NCBI GenBank assembly: GCA_024232355.1
Contig: JAAEPW010000499.1
Coordinates: 1-64,000, forward strand
Length of the DNA stretch: 64,000 nt
Reading direction: 5' to 3'
Origin: Chloroflexota bacterium
GTDB lineage: Bacteria; Chloroflexota; Anaerolineae; B4-G1
Positions 45,401 through 53,002 of this stretch are shown piece after piece; the first letter of the stretch is position 1, and each line of letters begins with the position of its first letter. The notes under the pieces were generated by a model that did not search any database, was not told the origin of the DNA, and saw only the letters and a program-made list of their open reading frames with translations. Made by a program: the position numbers and the translations under genes.

Positions 45401-45892
45401 TCCCGCCCAACGTCCTAATGCCCGATCCAAATCAAGCACCTGGTCGACGCGAAACTCGCGAATGGATGCCCGGAACTGGCGCAAAGGCAGCGTCCGCTGC
45501 ATCAAGGCGCGGGCCGAGGCGACGACGATCAAAGGGAGAGGATCGGACGGAGATTGAAAGGCCGAGATCACCTGGAGACGGCCGGAAACCACTTCATCGG
45601 TCCAGGGAGCGCGCTCGTAAAATAAGGTGAGCGGTTCTGGGAACTGTAGTACGCGTTCAGGGGCATGAGACATATCGCGCAAGGAGTGAGCCAGCGTCTT
45701 GGCACGTTCCACCGAGCCAACGACGACCAACATCGAACGCTTCAAGTCCCGGGTAAGGGCAGCCAAAAGAACAGGACGCACAGCACGCAACAAACCCAAT
45801 GCCAGCGGCATCTCGCTATTTTTCAGGTCTTGCCGCAAAGTACGGTACGGCTCGAGCCGCTCAAATGACGTTAATAGCCCAGAAACATTCAC
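42413..45892 (-). CDS. mfd: Mfd, transcription-repair coupling factor
   Basis: 1159 residues, full length. UvrB-like N-terminal domains, the RNA polymerase interaction domain starting GDFVVHVEHGIGIFRGL, a RecG-like translocase with Walker A GDVGYGKTEVALRAA, DEEQ box LLIIDEEQRFGV and TATPIPRTLYMSL, QLRGRVGRGAQRAYAYL, and the C-terminal TRCF domain. Mfd frees RNA polymerase stalled at lesions and recruits UvrA. The start is a GTG overlapping the pth stop by four bases (GTGA). Confidence 0.98.
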   Translation of the reverse strand: MNVSGLLTSFERLEPYRTLRQDLKNSEMPLALGLLRAVRPVLLAALTRDLKRSMLVVVGSVERAKTLAHSLRDMSHAPERVLQFPEPLTLFYERAPWTDEVVSGRLQVISAFQSPSDPLPLIVVASARALMQRTLPLRQFRASIREFRVDQVLDLDRALGRWAGLGYEPVSVVEAPGQFSHRGGILDIFPPADPLPVRIELFGSQIESLRRFDPATQRSQERVESVTITPAREALPRHGPRIAGRVAAQLATDVSADVRAELMIHHQCLEAGMPFPGIEFYLPHFYTESATLLDYVPRDALLVVDDSPELADVWAGLEEDSVELRTGAEQAETIAPDDPLPYVTWDEWTERLTDRPVLTLDHGEDGAVSPLADCFIPGSRFGGQLRPVLEHIDTAQSAGGQVVVVSQQARRLSELWGAEHEYVLPVEDLHEPPQTALSFVQGSLTEGWILRGIDLGGRFSTFHLLTDAEIFGWRRPEPRRAARRRKVAPEAFFADLTPGDFVVHVEHGIGIFRGLVTRAMENAKREYLLVEYDENDRLYVPIHQADRLSRYVGADDRSPHINRLGTTRWQSVKARAKKAVEEVARELLELYAAREMSGGHAFGPDTPWQAELEASFPYFETEDQLNAITDVKADMEKPKPMDRLICGDVGYGKTEVALRAAFKAVLDGKQVAVLVPTTVLAQQHYATFRQRLAPFPVEVEMLSRFRSRSEQRKILEKLLTGQVDIVVGTHRMLQEDIVFADLGLLIIDEEQRFGVTHKERLKRMRTEVDVLTLTATPIPRTLYMSLTGVRDISTIETPPEERLPVATYVGQYDSQLVRRAILRELERGGQAFYVHNRVQTINAVRQRLEKLVPEATFAVGHGQMRESDLEKVMLQFVVGEIDVLVCTSIIESGLDIPNANTLIIERADRFGLAQLYQLRGRVGRGAQRAYAYLFHNRVSRLTTDARQRLDTMRETTELGAGYTIAMRDLEIRGAGDILGMRQSGQIATVGFSLYTRLLKRAVQELRAQRDGVPPPPEPLASIRIDLPLSVRLPDDYVPDVRLRLQIYRRLADLGSMAQIDEIEQELADRFGPLPREVQNLMYQLRLKSLARDAEVGVIGIDNKRLVLRSGRGKYPDVDKLRYTLGKRATVSRRDIWLAHERGWREELVAMLKAMARVAG

Positions 45893-46467
45893 ACTTTTCC
45901 GCCCCGATTGTACCGGCTCATCGCTATTTCGACCCCTTCACATAACCAGGCCTCGACAGTGGCTATAGCATGCTCCAGCGTCTCTTCCAGCAATGGCGTT
46001 TCTTCCGCAGAAAAATCCTGTAACACGTAGGTTGCCGGGTCCATGCGTCCGGGAGGACGACCGATGCCAATGCGCAGGCGTGGGAATCCCTGACCTCCCA
46101 GGTGTTCGGCAATGGACCGCATCCCTTTGTGCCCGCCACTGCCCCCCTCTGGCCGCAGGCGTACCGTGCCTTGCGGCAAATCCAGATCATCGTAAACCAC
46201 CAACAAGCGTTCGGGCGGCACCTTGTAAAAGCGAGCCAAGGGTACGATCGCGCGCCCGCTCTCGTTCATAAACGTCCGCGGTTTGGCCAGAATAATCCGC
46301 CGTTCGTGGACAGTACCCAGAGCCACGAGCGCTCGTTTCTGCCGTTTGTCAAAGGTCAAACCGTGGAGCGCAGCCAGCCGCTCGACACACTGAAACCCAA
46401 CGTTGTGCCGATTGGCCGCATATTGCAGACCCGGGTTGCCCAATCCCGCGATGAGATAAGGTTCCAC
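45889..46467 (-). CDS. pth: Peptidyl-tRNA hydrolase
   Basis: 192 residues, standard length. LIAGLGNPGLQYAANRHNVGF holds the catalytic histidine (His20-21), KPRTFMNESGRAI the substrate asparagine, and LVVYDDLDLPQGTVRLRPEGGSGGHKGMRS (quoted in part as DDLDLPQG and GSGGHKGM) the active-site aspartate. The enzyme recycles peptidyl-tRNA released from ribosomes. It lies between a secreted Ig-like protein gene (3-base gap) and mfd. Confidence 0.97.
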   Translation of the reverse strand: MEPYLIAGLGNPGLQYAANRHNVGFQCVERLAALHGLTFDKRQKRALVALGTVHERRIILAKPRTFMNESGRAIVPLARFYKVPPERLLVVYDDLDLPQGTVRLRPEGGSGGHKGMRSIAEHLGGQGFPRLRIGIGRPPGRMDPATYVLQDFSAEETPLLEETLEHAIATVEAWLCEGVEIAMSRYNRGGKV

Positions 46468-46470
46468 GAA

Positions 46471-47223
46471 TTACTTCCAGGGACCTCTGGCACGTTGGCG
46501 CAAGAGCCAGCGCACGAGAGCCTTTACAAACAAGTAGAGCGCCCACAACGAGAACAACCACAAAACAATCTTTCCACCAGCCACAAACGCGCCTCGCAGC
46601 TCGGCGAACTCGATCGGCAGGCTAAACCCCTCCTCGTCCCCAGCGGAGGGAGTGGCGACCTCTTCTACCACTTCAGTTTCACCTTCAGCAGTAGGAGAAG
46701 CGGGCACTGTCGGTGTGGGAGGTTGCTCAACGGCGACGGGAGTAGCCGTCGGCCCAATTACGGCAGTGGCAAGCGGTTCGGGGGTAGGCGGCTCTTCTGT
46801 CGGTTCCGCGACGGGCACAGAGTTGTTCACAGTCAAGCTTGTGGCAAAGAAAACGTAGGGACTGGCGGCATCGTTCGCCCCCCAGACCGCCAGCGCCAAC
46901 GTGTACTGACCATCGGGCAAGATGGTAGTGTCCCACGTTCCCAACACGCCATTTTCCACCTGGGTACCTTCGACGATGGCAAAGTCTATCCACTGTGAAT
47001 CGCCAGAGGGCTGCGGCCCGGCGGCAAAGCGCAGTTGATACGAGTTCAAATTGGGATGAGTGGCCACACCCGTGACGTCTACCACGCCACTTACTGTCAT
47101 ACCATCACTCGGATAAGAAATGACCGAGCGTGCCTGATACTGGGGCGCTGCCAAACCCGGCGACCCCACAGTGAGCGAAACCATCACCAATATCATTCCT
47201 ACAACCAGTATACGCTTGTGCAT
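46471..47223 (-). CDS. Secreted Ig-like protein with Pro/Thr linker and C-terminal membrane anchor
   Basis: 250 residues. A signal peptide (MHKRILVVGMILVMVSLTVG, cleavage near GLAAP) is followed by a beta-sandwich (VISYPSDGMTVSGVVDVTG, then GTWDTTILPDGQYTLALAVWG) resembling bacterial Ig-like surface domains. A linker rich in Pro, Thr and Glu spans about 133-185, and a membrane helix near 218-238 has a basic cytoplasmic end. The layout is of a surface-exposed anchored protein. GGGAG precedes the ATG. The functional partner is unknown. Confidence 0.75.
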   Translation of the reverse strand: MHKRILVVGMILVMVSLTVGSPGLAAPQYQARSVISYPSDGMTVSGVVDVTGVATHPNLNSYQLRFAAGPQPSGDSQWIDFAIVEGTQVENGVLGTWDTTILPDGQYTLALAVWGANDAASPYVFFATSLTVNNSVPVAEPTEEPPTPEPLATAVIGPTATPVAVEQPPTPTVPASPTAEGETEVVEEVATPSAGDEEGFSLPIEFAELRGAFVAGGKIVLWLFSLWALYLFVKALVRWLLRQRARGPWK

Positions 47224-47383
47224 ACATCTCCCTCACAATGAATCATTATAACGCGCCCTTGAAACGTATTTGCGCCCAACAAGCCGCCCATCGTTTCTTG
47301 GATGCGATTTGGTACAAGCAGACAAAAAGTGTAGCATGAAAGGGCCAGAATGACAAGGTGTGAGATCGAGACAAGATTTACCC

Positions 47384-47411
47384 TTGCACGATAATGATAA
47401 AAGTGTAGAAT
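47384..47411 (+). promoter_or_regulatory. Promoter of the GIY-YIG/Nudix fusion gene
   Basis: TTGCAC (47384-47389), 16-base spacer, TAGAAT (47406-47411), 51 bases before the ATG at 47463. A minus-strand -10 (TATAAT, complement of 47245-47250) for the opposite operon lies in the same intergenic region. Confidence 0.65.
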
Positions 47412-47462
47412 ACGGACTGCCGAGCAGAGTGCCAGCGTGGCCCTGCAAAAAAGAAAAGCCGT

Positions 47463-48332
47463 ATGAATAAATCACAAACCTCTTGGTTCTTTTACGCTCT
47501 GCACTGTGCCGACGACACACTCTACGCCGGGGTCACCACCGATCTGGCACGACGTGTGACCGAGCACAACAGTGGTCGGGGCGCGCGCTACACGTCGGGC
47601 CGCCGCCCGGTGAGGCTCGTCGGGGCCTGGCGCTTTCCCGGGCGGGGAGCAGCGCAGCGGACCGAGGCACGCTTCCGGCGGCTGAGCCGGGCACGCAAGC
47701 TAGCACTGATCGAGCAGCGGCTGCCCTTCGAGGGGTCGCCTTTCTGCCAAGAGGAGGATGTTGGCGATTTGCTGGAGCAGTCAAAGGCCTCACACACCTC
47801 TGATCGTTTTTGCCCGCGTTGTGGGGGCTTGCTAAAGATAGTCGTCCGCTATGAAAAGGATCGCCCACGGCAGGTCTGCACCACGTGCGGGCGCGTTCAC
47901 TATCGCAACGCCAAACCTTGTGCCGGCGCTTTGGTCACCCGCGATGGGTGCGTCCTGCTGGTCAAACGCGCCATCCAGCCTTTCTTGGGCTATTGGGATA
48001 TCCCCGGCGGATTCTTGGAGGAAGATGAACTCCCTAAAGCCGGAATCATTCGCGAGATACAGGAAGAGACCGGCCTGGAGATACAGTTAACCGAGCTGTT
48101 TGGATTTTACATGGACCGCTACGGTTACGACGACACCGGTGACTATTGCTTAAACATCTACTTTATGGCCGAGGTCGTGAGCGGGCAAGCGTACCCTGCC
48201 GATGACGCGGCAGAACTGGCCTGGTTCGCCCCCAACGAGTTGCCAGAAAAGATCGCCTTTAAGCACGCTCACGTGGTGCTGGCTGATTGGGTTCGTCGGA
48301 CAAGTGAAAAACAAAGAGAGAGTTCAATATGA
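47463..48332 (+). CDS. GIY-YIG nuclease - zinc ribbon - Nudix hydrolase fusion
   Basis: 289 residues in three modules. Residues 7-85 form a GIY-YIG domain (WFFYALHCADDTLYAGVTTD, Arg31 in DLARRVTEH, Glu68 in RTEARFRRL). Residues 117-142 form a zinc ribbon (CPRC, CTTC with Cys117, 120, 139, 142). Residues 150-280 form a Nudix hydrolase with a perfect Nudix box at 183-205 (G-x5-E-x7-REIQEETGL). Small GIY-YIG proteins act on DNA; NADH-pyrophosphatase-like Nudix enzymes carry such ribbons. The join is inside one open frame with no internal start signal, so it is a true fusion. The next gene overlaps by four bases (ATGA). Confidence 0.85.
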   Translation: MNKSQTSWFFYALHCADDTLYAGVTTDLARRVTEHNSGRGARYTSGRRPVRLVGAWRFPGRGAAQRTEARFRRLSRARKLALIEQRLPFEGSPFCQEEDVGDLLEQSKASHTSDRFCPRCGGLLKIVVRYEKDRPRQVCTTCGRVHYRNAKPCAGALVTRDGCVLLVKRAIQPFLGYWDIPGGFLEEDELPKAGIIREIQEETGLEIQLTELFGFYMDRYGYDDTGDYCLNIYFMAEVVSGQAYPADDAAELAWFAPNELPEKIAFKHAHVVLADWVRRTSEKQRESSI

Positions 48333-48997
48333 AAAATGTCTTTAATGTTTTCTGGGCAGCGGTTCAAGATTGGTGGTACGATCTTTTTCTGCTGATGGGT
48401 ATGAACATTGTCACTGTACTGCTGATCTTGCCGGTCGTCACGTTTCCACCGGCGCTGGCAGGATTGTGGAACGTCGGCAACTTGTTGGCGCACGGCAAAG
48501 CGGCCAAATGGGCGGACTATTTCGAGGGTTTTAGGCGCTATTTTTGGAAAGCGTGGGGATTGGCGCTGCTCAACATTTTGGCAAGCGTTATTCTGTACGT
48601 CAACATTCGTTTCTATGCACCAGACATTGTACCGTTCGAGATCAGTGATACCTGGAGTGCGTTGATCCGTGGATTCTTTGTGGCAACAGGGCTCTTGTGG
48701 TTCATCTTTCAGATCTACCCGATGGCCGCATTGTTGGAACAAGAGGATCAGCGACTGCGGGTGGCTTTTCGCAACTCGGCTGTGATTTTTGCCACCAACC
48801 CCAGCTTTACCTTTGTACTGGCACTGTTGCTGTTGCTCGTGGTCGCTGCTAGTACGTTTTTCGTGATACCGTGGGTTGTCACACTGGCGCTTGTCGCTGT
48901 CGTTTGCAACAAAGCCGCGTTGCATTTGCTAAAGCCGGACAGGGAGCGTATGCGAGTGGAAAAGGAAGAAAAAGCATCCAGCCCAGATGAATCCTGA
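48329..48997 (+). CDS. DUF624 (YesL-like) membrane protein
   Basis: 222 residues with about five membrane segments. VFWAAVQDWWYDLFLLMGMNIV, the proline-rich ILPVVTFPPALAGLWNV and the FRRYFWKAWGLALLNIL region match the DUF624/YesL family, often found near sugar-uptake genes. The C-terminus is basic and cytoplasmic. ATGA overlap with the Nudix fusion gene suggests co-translation, though no functional link is evident. Confidence 0.8.
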   Translation: MKNVFNVFWAAVQDWWYDLFLLMGMNIVTVLLILPVVTFPPALAGLWNVGNLLAHGKAAKWADYFEGFRRYFWKAWGLALLNILASVILYVNIRFYAPDIVPFEISDTWSALIRGFFVATGLLWFIFQIYPMAALLEQEDQRLRVAFRNSAVIFATNPSFTFVLALLLLLVVAASTFFVIPWVVTLALVAVVCNKAALHLLKPDRERMRVEKEEKASSPDES

Positions 48998-49016
48998 GAA
49001 TGTGACACCCTCTCTA

Positions 49017-49417
49017 TCAGAACGCAGATTCCAAAATAGTCTGGAGCAAGACACCGACAACGATAGGCGGAAACCCGATCGCACACATTTGGACAAAAAA
49101 GGCATAGCTCGAACTCGTCTCTTTTCTCGCTCGGCCCTTTTATGAGCGCTATCTGCGCTGGACAGGGTCGCATACTGGTATTGAAAACCCCCTCTCCCAC
49201 GCCAGCCGCTATAGACGCCAGAACCACCCAACACTAGAACCGCTGTCCCAGCTAGAATCAAGCCCGTGCCGTACTGATAGAGTGTGCGCCAACCAGCAAG
49301 CCAACATATCAAGCCGACAGCAGCAAAGACAGCCAGGTTAATAAGCACGACAATCCCCAAGATACGACAGATGGTTTTGAACCACCCTCGCATCTTGATT
49401 CTCGTCCTTATATCCAT
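49017..49417 (-). pseudogene. Frameshifted copy of a duplicated small membrane protein
   Basis: The start (ATG 49415-49417, GAGGAGA upstream) and first 90 residues (MDIRTRIKMRGWFKTI, two membrane helices, GWRTLYQYGTGL) align with the intact neighbour at 49469-49867. A four-base deletion near 49115 moves the frame. In the shifted frame the rest still reads SSSYAFFVQMCAIGFPPIVV and ends at 49017, close to the neighbour's SSNYAFLGRMCAIGFLPIAV. The unshifted frame runs on to 48929 with unrelated sequence. This copy is probably non-functional, unless an error in the sequence explains the shift. Confidence 0.7.
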
Positions 49418-49468
49418 CGTTCTCCTCTGATGTGCGCTTTTGCCCTGTAAGAACAAAAAATGTCCACG

Positions 49469-49867
49469 TCATCCGGCAAAAACAGTCTGAAGCAAGATAC
49501 CAACAGCGATAGGCAGAAAACCGATCGCGCACATCCGGCCCAAGAAGGCATAGTTCGAACTCGTCCCTTTGCTTTCTCGAATGGCCCTTTCATGAGCTCT
49601 CTCGGCACCCGCCAAAGCCGCATATTGCTCGCCAAAGCTCCCTCTTCCTTGCCAACTGCCAGCAATGCTAAAGGCGCCCAACACCAAGGCTGCCGTCCCG
49701 ACCAGAGTCAAACCCATACCGTACTGATAGAGCGTGCGCCAGTCGACAAGCCAGCATATCAAGCCGACAGTGACAAAGATAGCTAGGTTCACGAGCACAA
49801 CGGTTCTCAAGAGACGCCAGATGGCTTTGAACAACCTTCGCATCTTGATTCTCGTTCTTATACCCAT
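49469..49867 (-). CDS. Small membrane protein, intact copy of a tandem pair
   Basis: 132 residues. A basic N-terminus (MGIRTRIKMRRLFKAIWRLL), two membrane helices (about 20-40 and 45-70), an EQYAALAGAERAHERAIRESKG linker (helical, charged) and a third helix (RMCAIGFLPIAVGILLQTVF). GGGGAGAAC precedes the ATG. The adjacent upstream-oriented copy has decayed by a frameshift. No named family is recognised. Confidence 0.7.
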   Translation of the reverse strand: MGIRTRIKMRRLFKAIWRLLRTVVLVNLAIFVTVGLICWLVDWRTLYQYGMGLTLVGTAALVLGAFSIAGSWQGRGSFGEQYAALAGAERAHERAIRESKGTSSNYAFLGRMCAIGFLPIAVGILLQTVFAG

Positions 49868-49916
49868 TGTTCTCCCCTGATATGCCAGGATGTTTCAGTT
49901 CTCGCCGTATAGAGCC

Positions 49917-49940
49917 GCCCCGGCCTGAAAGAGCCGGGGC
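49917..49940. repeat. GC-rich hairpin downstream of the 50015 gene
   Basis: Perfect 8-base arms GCCCCGGC and GCCGGGGC with an 8-base loop. It lies in the 147-base gap between two minus-strand membrane-protein genes and has no U-tract on either strand, so it is a dispersed hairpin or a weak terminator. Confidence 0.5.
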
Positions 49941-50014
49941 TGGATCGATTCTTGACTTGGCGTCGCATGTTTGACAGTGGCGCGGCCTATCAAGTCACTG
50001 TTTGTTCAAAGAAA

Positions 50015-50440
50015 TCACCTAGCAGACAGCACATAGCCAAACACGGCCGCTCCGAGTAACAGAAACATCACGCCCAACACCAGTCCCAATATCACCGCCC
50101 GTTGAGCACCATATCCACCGTATCGAGTACGGTAAGGATCCACGTCATCCGGCAAAAAAGCGTCTCTGGCGCGAGCCGTGCGCGGGCGTTTGAAACGCAC
50201 CCGGCTGTCGTCGAATTTCTCCAGCATCACCCAAGCGGCTCGCGACTCTTCCTCGATCAGTTGGCTCAAAATCTCGGGTTTGCGAAAGGCAGCAGTGTCT
50301 GAGCGAACGATCTTGAACTCCCAATTACTCTTGAGATCGTCGTGCGTGTATTGGGTCATGTCTCCCTCTTCCTCTTTAGATAACATTTGCCGATGCCGCT
50401 CAGCAGCGGCGGCGCCAGCGGTAGCGCCATAAAAAGCCAT
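50015..50440 (-). CDS. Small membrane-anchored protein, tandem paralogue A
   Basis: 141 residues. A soluble segment, NWEFKIVRSDTAAFRKPEIL, EESRAAWVMLEKFDDSRVRF and RPRTARARDAFLPDDVDPYRTRYGGYG, precedes one C-terminal membrane helix (about 115-137). Two starts have ribosome sites: the ATG at 50440 (GGAGGTGAG) and an ATG 27 codons later (GAGGGAGAC). I keep the first. The soluble part loosely resembles DUF4177-type small proteins. It is nearly identical in its middle to the next gene upstream. Confidence 0.7.
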   Translation of the reverse strand: MAFYGATAGAAAAERHRQMLSKEEEGDMTQYTHDDLKSNWEFKIVRSDTAAFRKPEILSQLIEEESRAAWVMLEKFDDSRVRFKRPRTARARDAFLPDDVDPYRTRYGGYGAQRAVILGLVLGVMFLLLGAAVFGYVLSAR

Positions 50441-50487
50441 CTCACCTCCAGTAGGCGGTTTTGCTAACCGCCAATTGCAACCAAATC

Positions 50488-50928
50488 CTACTTTAATCTC
50501 CGCAGTTTTGCTACCAAAAGCATCACCACACCCAGCACTGTGATCAGGATAATGGGCATCTGCACCTCAAATGCCCCTCCGCTCGCAGAACCACCATCCG
50601 ACGCCATCATAAAGCTGACGACTCCGCCGAGCAACAGAATCCCCAAGACCACACTCACCAATATGGCCCGTCGAGCGGCATAGCCGCCGTACTGCGTGCG
50701 ATAAGGATCGACGCCATCCGGCAAAAAAGTGTCTTTGGCGCGAGCAGTGCGCGGGCGTTTGAAACGCACCCGGCTGTCATCAAACTTTTCCAGCATCACC
50801 CAACCGGCTCGGGCTTCTTCTTCCACCAGTCTGTTGAGCACATCGGGATCGCGAAAGGCAGCCGAATCTGATCGTACGATCTTGAACTCCCAGTCTCCTG
50901 GGGATCCATCGTGTGCATATTCGTTCAT
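50488..50928 (-). CDS. Small membrane-anchored protein, tandem paralogue B
   Basis: 146 residues from the ATG at 50928 (AGGAAGAG upstream). It shares DWEFKIVRSDSAAF, AGWVMLEKFDDSRVRFKRPR and LPDGVDPYRTQYGGYAARRA with the neighbour, and the DNA of this part is almost unchanged, so the duplication is recent or kept alike by gene conversion. Two C-terminal membrane helices (one more than the paralogue) are separated by a glycine/serine-rich loop. Function unknown. Confidence 0.72.
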   Translation of the reverse strand: MNEYAHDGSPGDWEFKIVRSDSAAFRDPDVLNRLVEEEARAGWVMLEKFDDSRVRFKRPRTARAKDTFLPDGVDPYRTQYGGYAARRAILVSVVLGILLLGGVVSFMMASDGGSASGGAFEVQMPIILITVLGVVMLLVAKLRRLK

Positions 50929-50945
50929 ATCTCTTCCTTTGTAGT

Positions 50946-50983
50946 CCAGACTTTGAAAGTCTCGGAAGACTTCCAAAGTCTGG
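50946..50983. repeat. Dispersed hairpin element
   Basis: Inverted arms CCAGACTTTG (50946-50955) and CAAAGTCTGG (50974-50983), extended inward by AAGTCT/AGACTT after one mismatch, with a 4-base loop. It lies between an SPFH gene and paralogue B. The sequence style (AGACTT.CAAAGTCT) is that of dispersed intergenic repeats. Confidence 0.6.
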
Positions 50984-50996
50984 GAACACGGGACTC

Positions 50997-52115
50997 TTAT
51001 GGTGTAGTTTCAACAGGTGGCGCTTCTACCGGCGTGGTACCCACCGTCGGCACAATGCCAGGACCGGGAACCACGATCGTGGGCGCCGTACCCTCCTGAG
51101 TAAAGATGATCTTGTCGGCTGCGGTGAGCGCGGAAGCATTGGCAAGCAAGGCCTGGAGATACACATAGTCCGGATTTTCAGCATAGAGATTGGCCAAAAG
51201 CAACTCCGAGGCCAATTGGGCGCGAGCCGATTCGATAGCGGCGTCGGCTAGTGCCTGGTTGATTTCTAGGTCCTTTTGCGCCGCGAGCAGGCTGTTTGCT
51301 TTTTCAGCTTCGATAACAGATCGCTGTGCTTCGAGACGCTGTCTCTCCAGCTCGGCCAGAATCGTCTTCTGCCGCATCTCTTCCTGCTGTCGGGCCAACT
51401 CGACGCGGATAGCACCTTCCTCACGGGCCTGATCAGCCGCCGATTGCTCCTTGGCCTTGACCGCGTCCTGCAGAGCCAACTGAGTATCCATCAGACTCTT
51501 GGTGATGGCATCCAGGCTGGCCTGCACTTCTGCAGACAGGATCACGTTCGGCACGGTGACGTTCCTGACGATCAGGCCCAGATTCTGGGCCAGTATGTTG
51601 ATATTCTCGTCAATACAGGTGCCCAGTTCATCACGTGATGCCCCGATGACGTTGTCGTTGAACGTCCTATCGCCGACACACGCCTTCATTGCCTGAAGTG
51701 CCAGGTCGCTCACGCGATTTCTGAGAGCATCGTCGCTCAAATAGAGCCCCTGATACTTGGGCCAAAGCTCTCTCAAGAGACCACTCTGACTAAAGTCGGG
51801 GCGAAAAACATCACCGCTTACCCGAAGGCCAACCCGCTGACGGTCCGAGGTGATCACCTCGGGATCCTCCACCGAAAACGAGACCGCCTCGCTGGAGACT
51901 CGCTTTAGCTCTGCATACAAAGCGACGTCGCTATAGACACCAGGGCCTACGACTGCGTGTATTTTTCCGCCGCGAAACTGAACACCCACTTCTTGTTGGT
52001 TCACGCGCGAAAGAAAGTAAAAGTGTTGGCCCAAAACGAGAAGTAAAACCCCCAAAATCACGAAAACCACGATCAACAAACCAACCCACCTCAACGATGA
52101 TGCTGCACGATCCAT
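50997..52115 (-). CDS. SPFH (prohibitin/band 7) membrane protein
   Basis: 372 residues from the ATG at 52115 (AAAGGAG upstream). One membrane helix (about 9-32), an SPFH domain (VNQQEVGVQFRGGKIHAVVGPGVY, then EVITSDRQRVGLRVSGDVF), a long coiled coil rich in Ala/Glu/Arg (residues 215-310) and a Pro/Thr-rich C-terminus (TIVVPGPGIVPTVGTTPVEA). SPFH proteins form membrane scaffolds that recruit proteases or stress sensors. It has its own promoter (52173-52201), just downstream of the two-component operon. Confidence 0.85.
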   Translation of the reverse strand: MDRAASSLRWVGLLIVVFVILGVLLLVLGQHFYFLSRVNQQEVGVQFRGGKIHAVVGPGVYSDVALYAELKRVSSEAVSFSVEDPEVITSDRQRVGLRVSGDVFRPDFSQSGLLRELWPKYQGLYLSDDALRNRVSDLALQAMKACVGDRTFNDNVIGASRDELGTCIDENINILAQNLGLIVRNVTVPNVILSAEVQASLDAITKSLMDTQLALQDAVKAKEQSAADQAREEGAIRVELARQQEEMRQKTILAELERQRLEAQRSVIEAEKANSLLAAQKDLEINQALADAAIESARAQLASELLLANLYAENPDYVYLQALLANASALTAADKIIFTQEGTAPTIVVPGPGIVPTVGTTPVEAPPVETTP

Positions 52116-52172
52116 GTCAAAACTCCTTTCATCTCTATTCATTATCCACTAAACAACGAACAACTACTCTTG

Positions 52173-52201
52173 ATTATAGTCGAACAGTAACACATACACA
52201 A
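52173..52201 (-). promoter_or_regulatory. Promoter of the SPFH gene
   Basis: On the minus strand: TTGTGT (52196-52201), 17-base spacer, TATAAT (52173-52178), about 58 bases before the ATG at 52115. Confidence 0.65.
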
Positions 52202-52250
52202 ACGGCAAACATTCACTGGCACTAAAGCGCCCACTACGAACGGTTCTTGC

Positions 52251-52940
52251 TTACTCTTTCATCAACCCTTCACGCCAGGCATAGACCGCAGCCTGGGTGC
52301 GATCAGAGAGATGCAGCTTGCCCAACAAATTACTGACGTGCGCCTTGACTGTCCGCTCAGTGATGAACAATTCGGTCGCGATCTCGGCGTTGCTGCGGCC
52401 CTGGGCAATAAGATGGAGCACTTGCATCTCGCGCTCGGTCAGCCCAGCGGTCGGGTCGCGGCGCTGCGCGGGCGAAAAGACTTCGGCCACCAATCGTTGG
52501 GCGATGCGCGGGTGCAGAATCGCCTCCCCCCGGCTGGCAGCGTGGATAGCGTTCAGCACCGTCGCGCCGTCGGCGTCTTTGAGCAAGTAGGAGAGCGCGC
52601 CCGCCTTGATGGCTGAGAGGATTAGTTCATCCTGAGCAAAGCTGGTCAGCACCACCACCTGGGTGTATGGGCTGATCTCGCGGATGCGGCGGGTGGCTTG
52701 CACGCCACCTTGATCCGTCGGCTCCGTTCCCGGTTGCAGGGGCAGCACCAGATCCATCAACACCACGTCGGGAACATGCTCGGTCACCCCCTCCACGGCG
52801 CTTTGGGCATCGCGGGCCTCACCCACGAGCGCGATCTCTGTGTGCGCGCTCAGGTAAAAGCGCAGCCCCTTGAGGACCACGTCGTGGTCATCCACCATAA
52901 AGACAGTGATATGTTCGGCGTTGGAATCGGTCTGTGTCAT
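52251..52940 (-). CDS. NarL/FixJ-family response regulator
   Basis: 229 residues from the ATG at 52940 (AGAGG upstream). The receiver domain begins ITVFMVDDHDVVLKGLRFYL (acidic pair) with the phosphorylated aspartate in DVVLMDLVLPLQPG and the lysine in SYLLKDADG. The LuxR-type HTH is LTEREMQVLHLIAQGRSNAEIATEL... (quoted in part) with TVKAHVSNLLGKLHL. It is the last gene of the operon that starts with the histidine kinase at 57159, three genes away, and its partner is almost certainly that kinase. Confidence 0.93.
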   Translation of the reverse strand: MTQTDSNAEHITVFMVDDHDVVLKGLRFYLSAHTEIALVGEARDAQSAVEGVTEHVPDVVLMDLVLPLQPGTEPTDQGGVQATRRIREISPYTQVVVLTSFAQDELILSAIKAGALSYLLKDADGATVLNAIHAASRGEAILHPRIAQRLVAEVFSPAQRRDPTAGLTEREMQVLHLIAQGRSNAEIATELFITERTVKAHVSNLLGKLHLSDRTQAAVYAWREGLMKE

Positions 52941-53002
52941 AGGCTTACCTCTGCGTGATGCGTAAAACATGATACGTAAAACCCTTCTCTACGTTTCACG
53001 CT

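Noticed and set aside
47233..47520. 95-residue minus-strand frame in the gap before the Nudix fusion
   Set aside because: It overlaps both the promoter and the start of the fusion gene, lacks a ribosome site and has no recognisable sequence.
48748..49227. 159-residue minus-strand frame over the frameshifted copy
   Set aside because: It joins part of the shifted copy to antisense of the DUF624 gene; only the short stretch around the frameshift is meaningful and is covered by the pseudogene entry.
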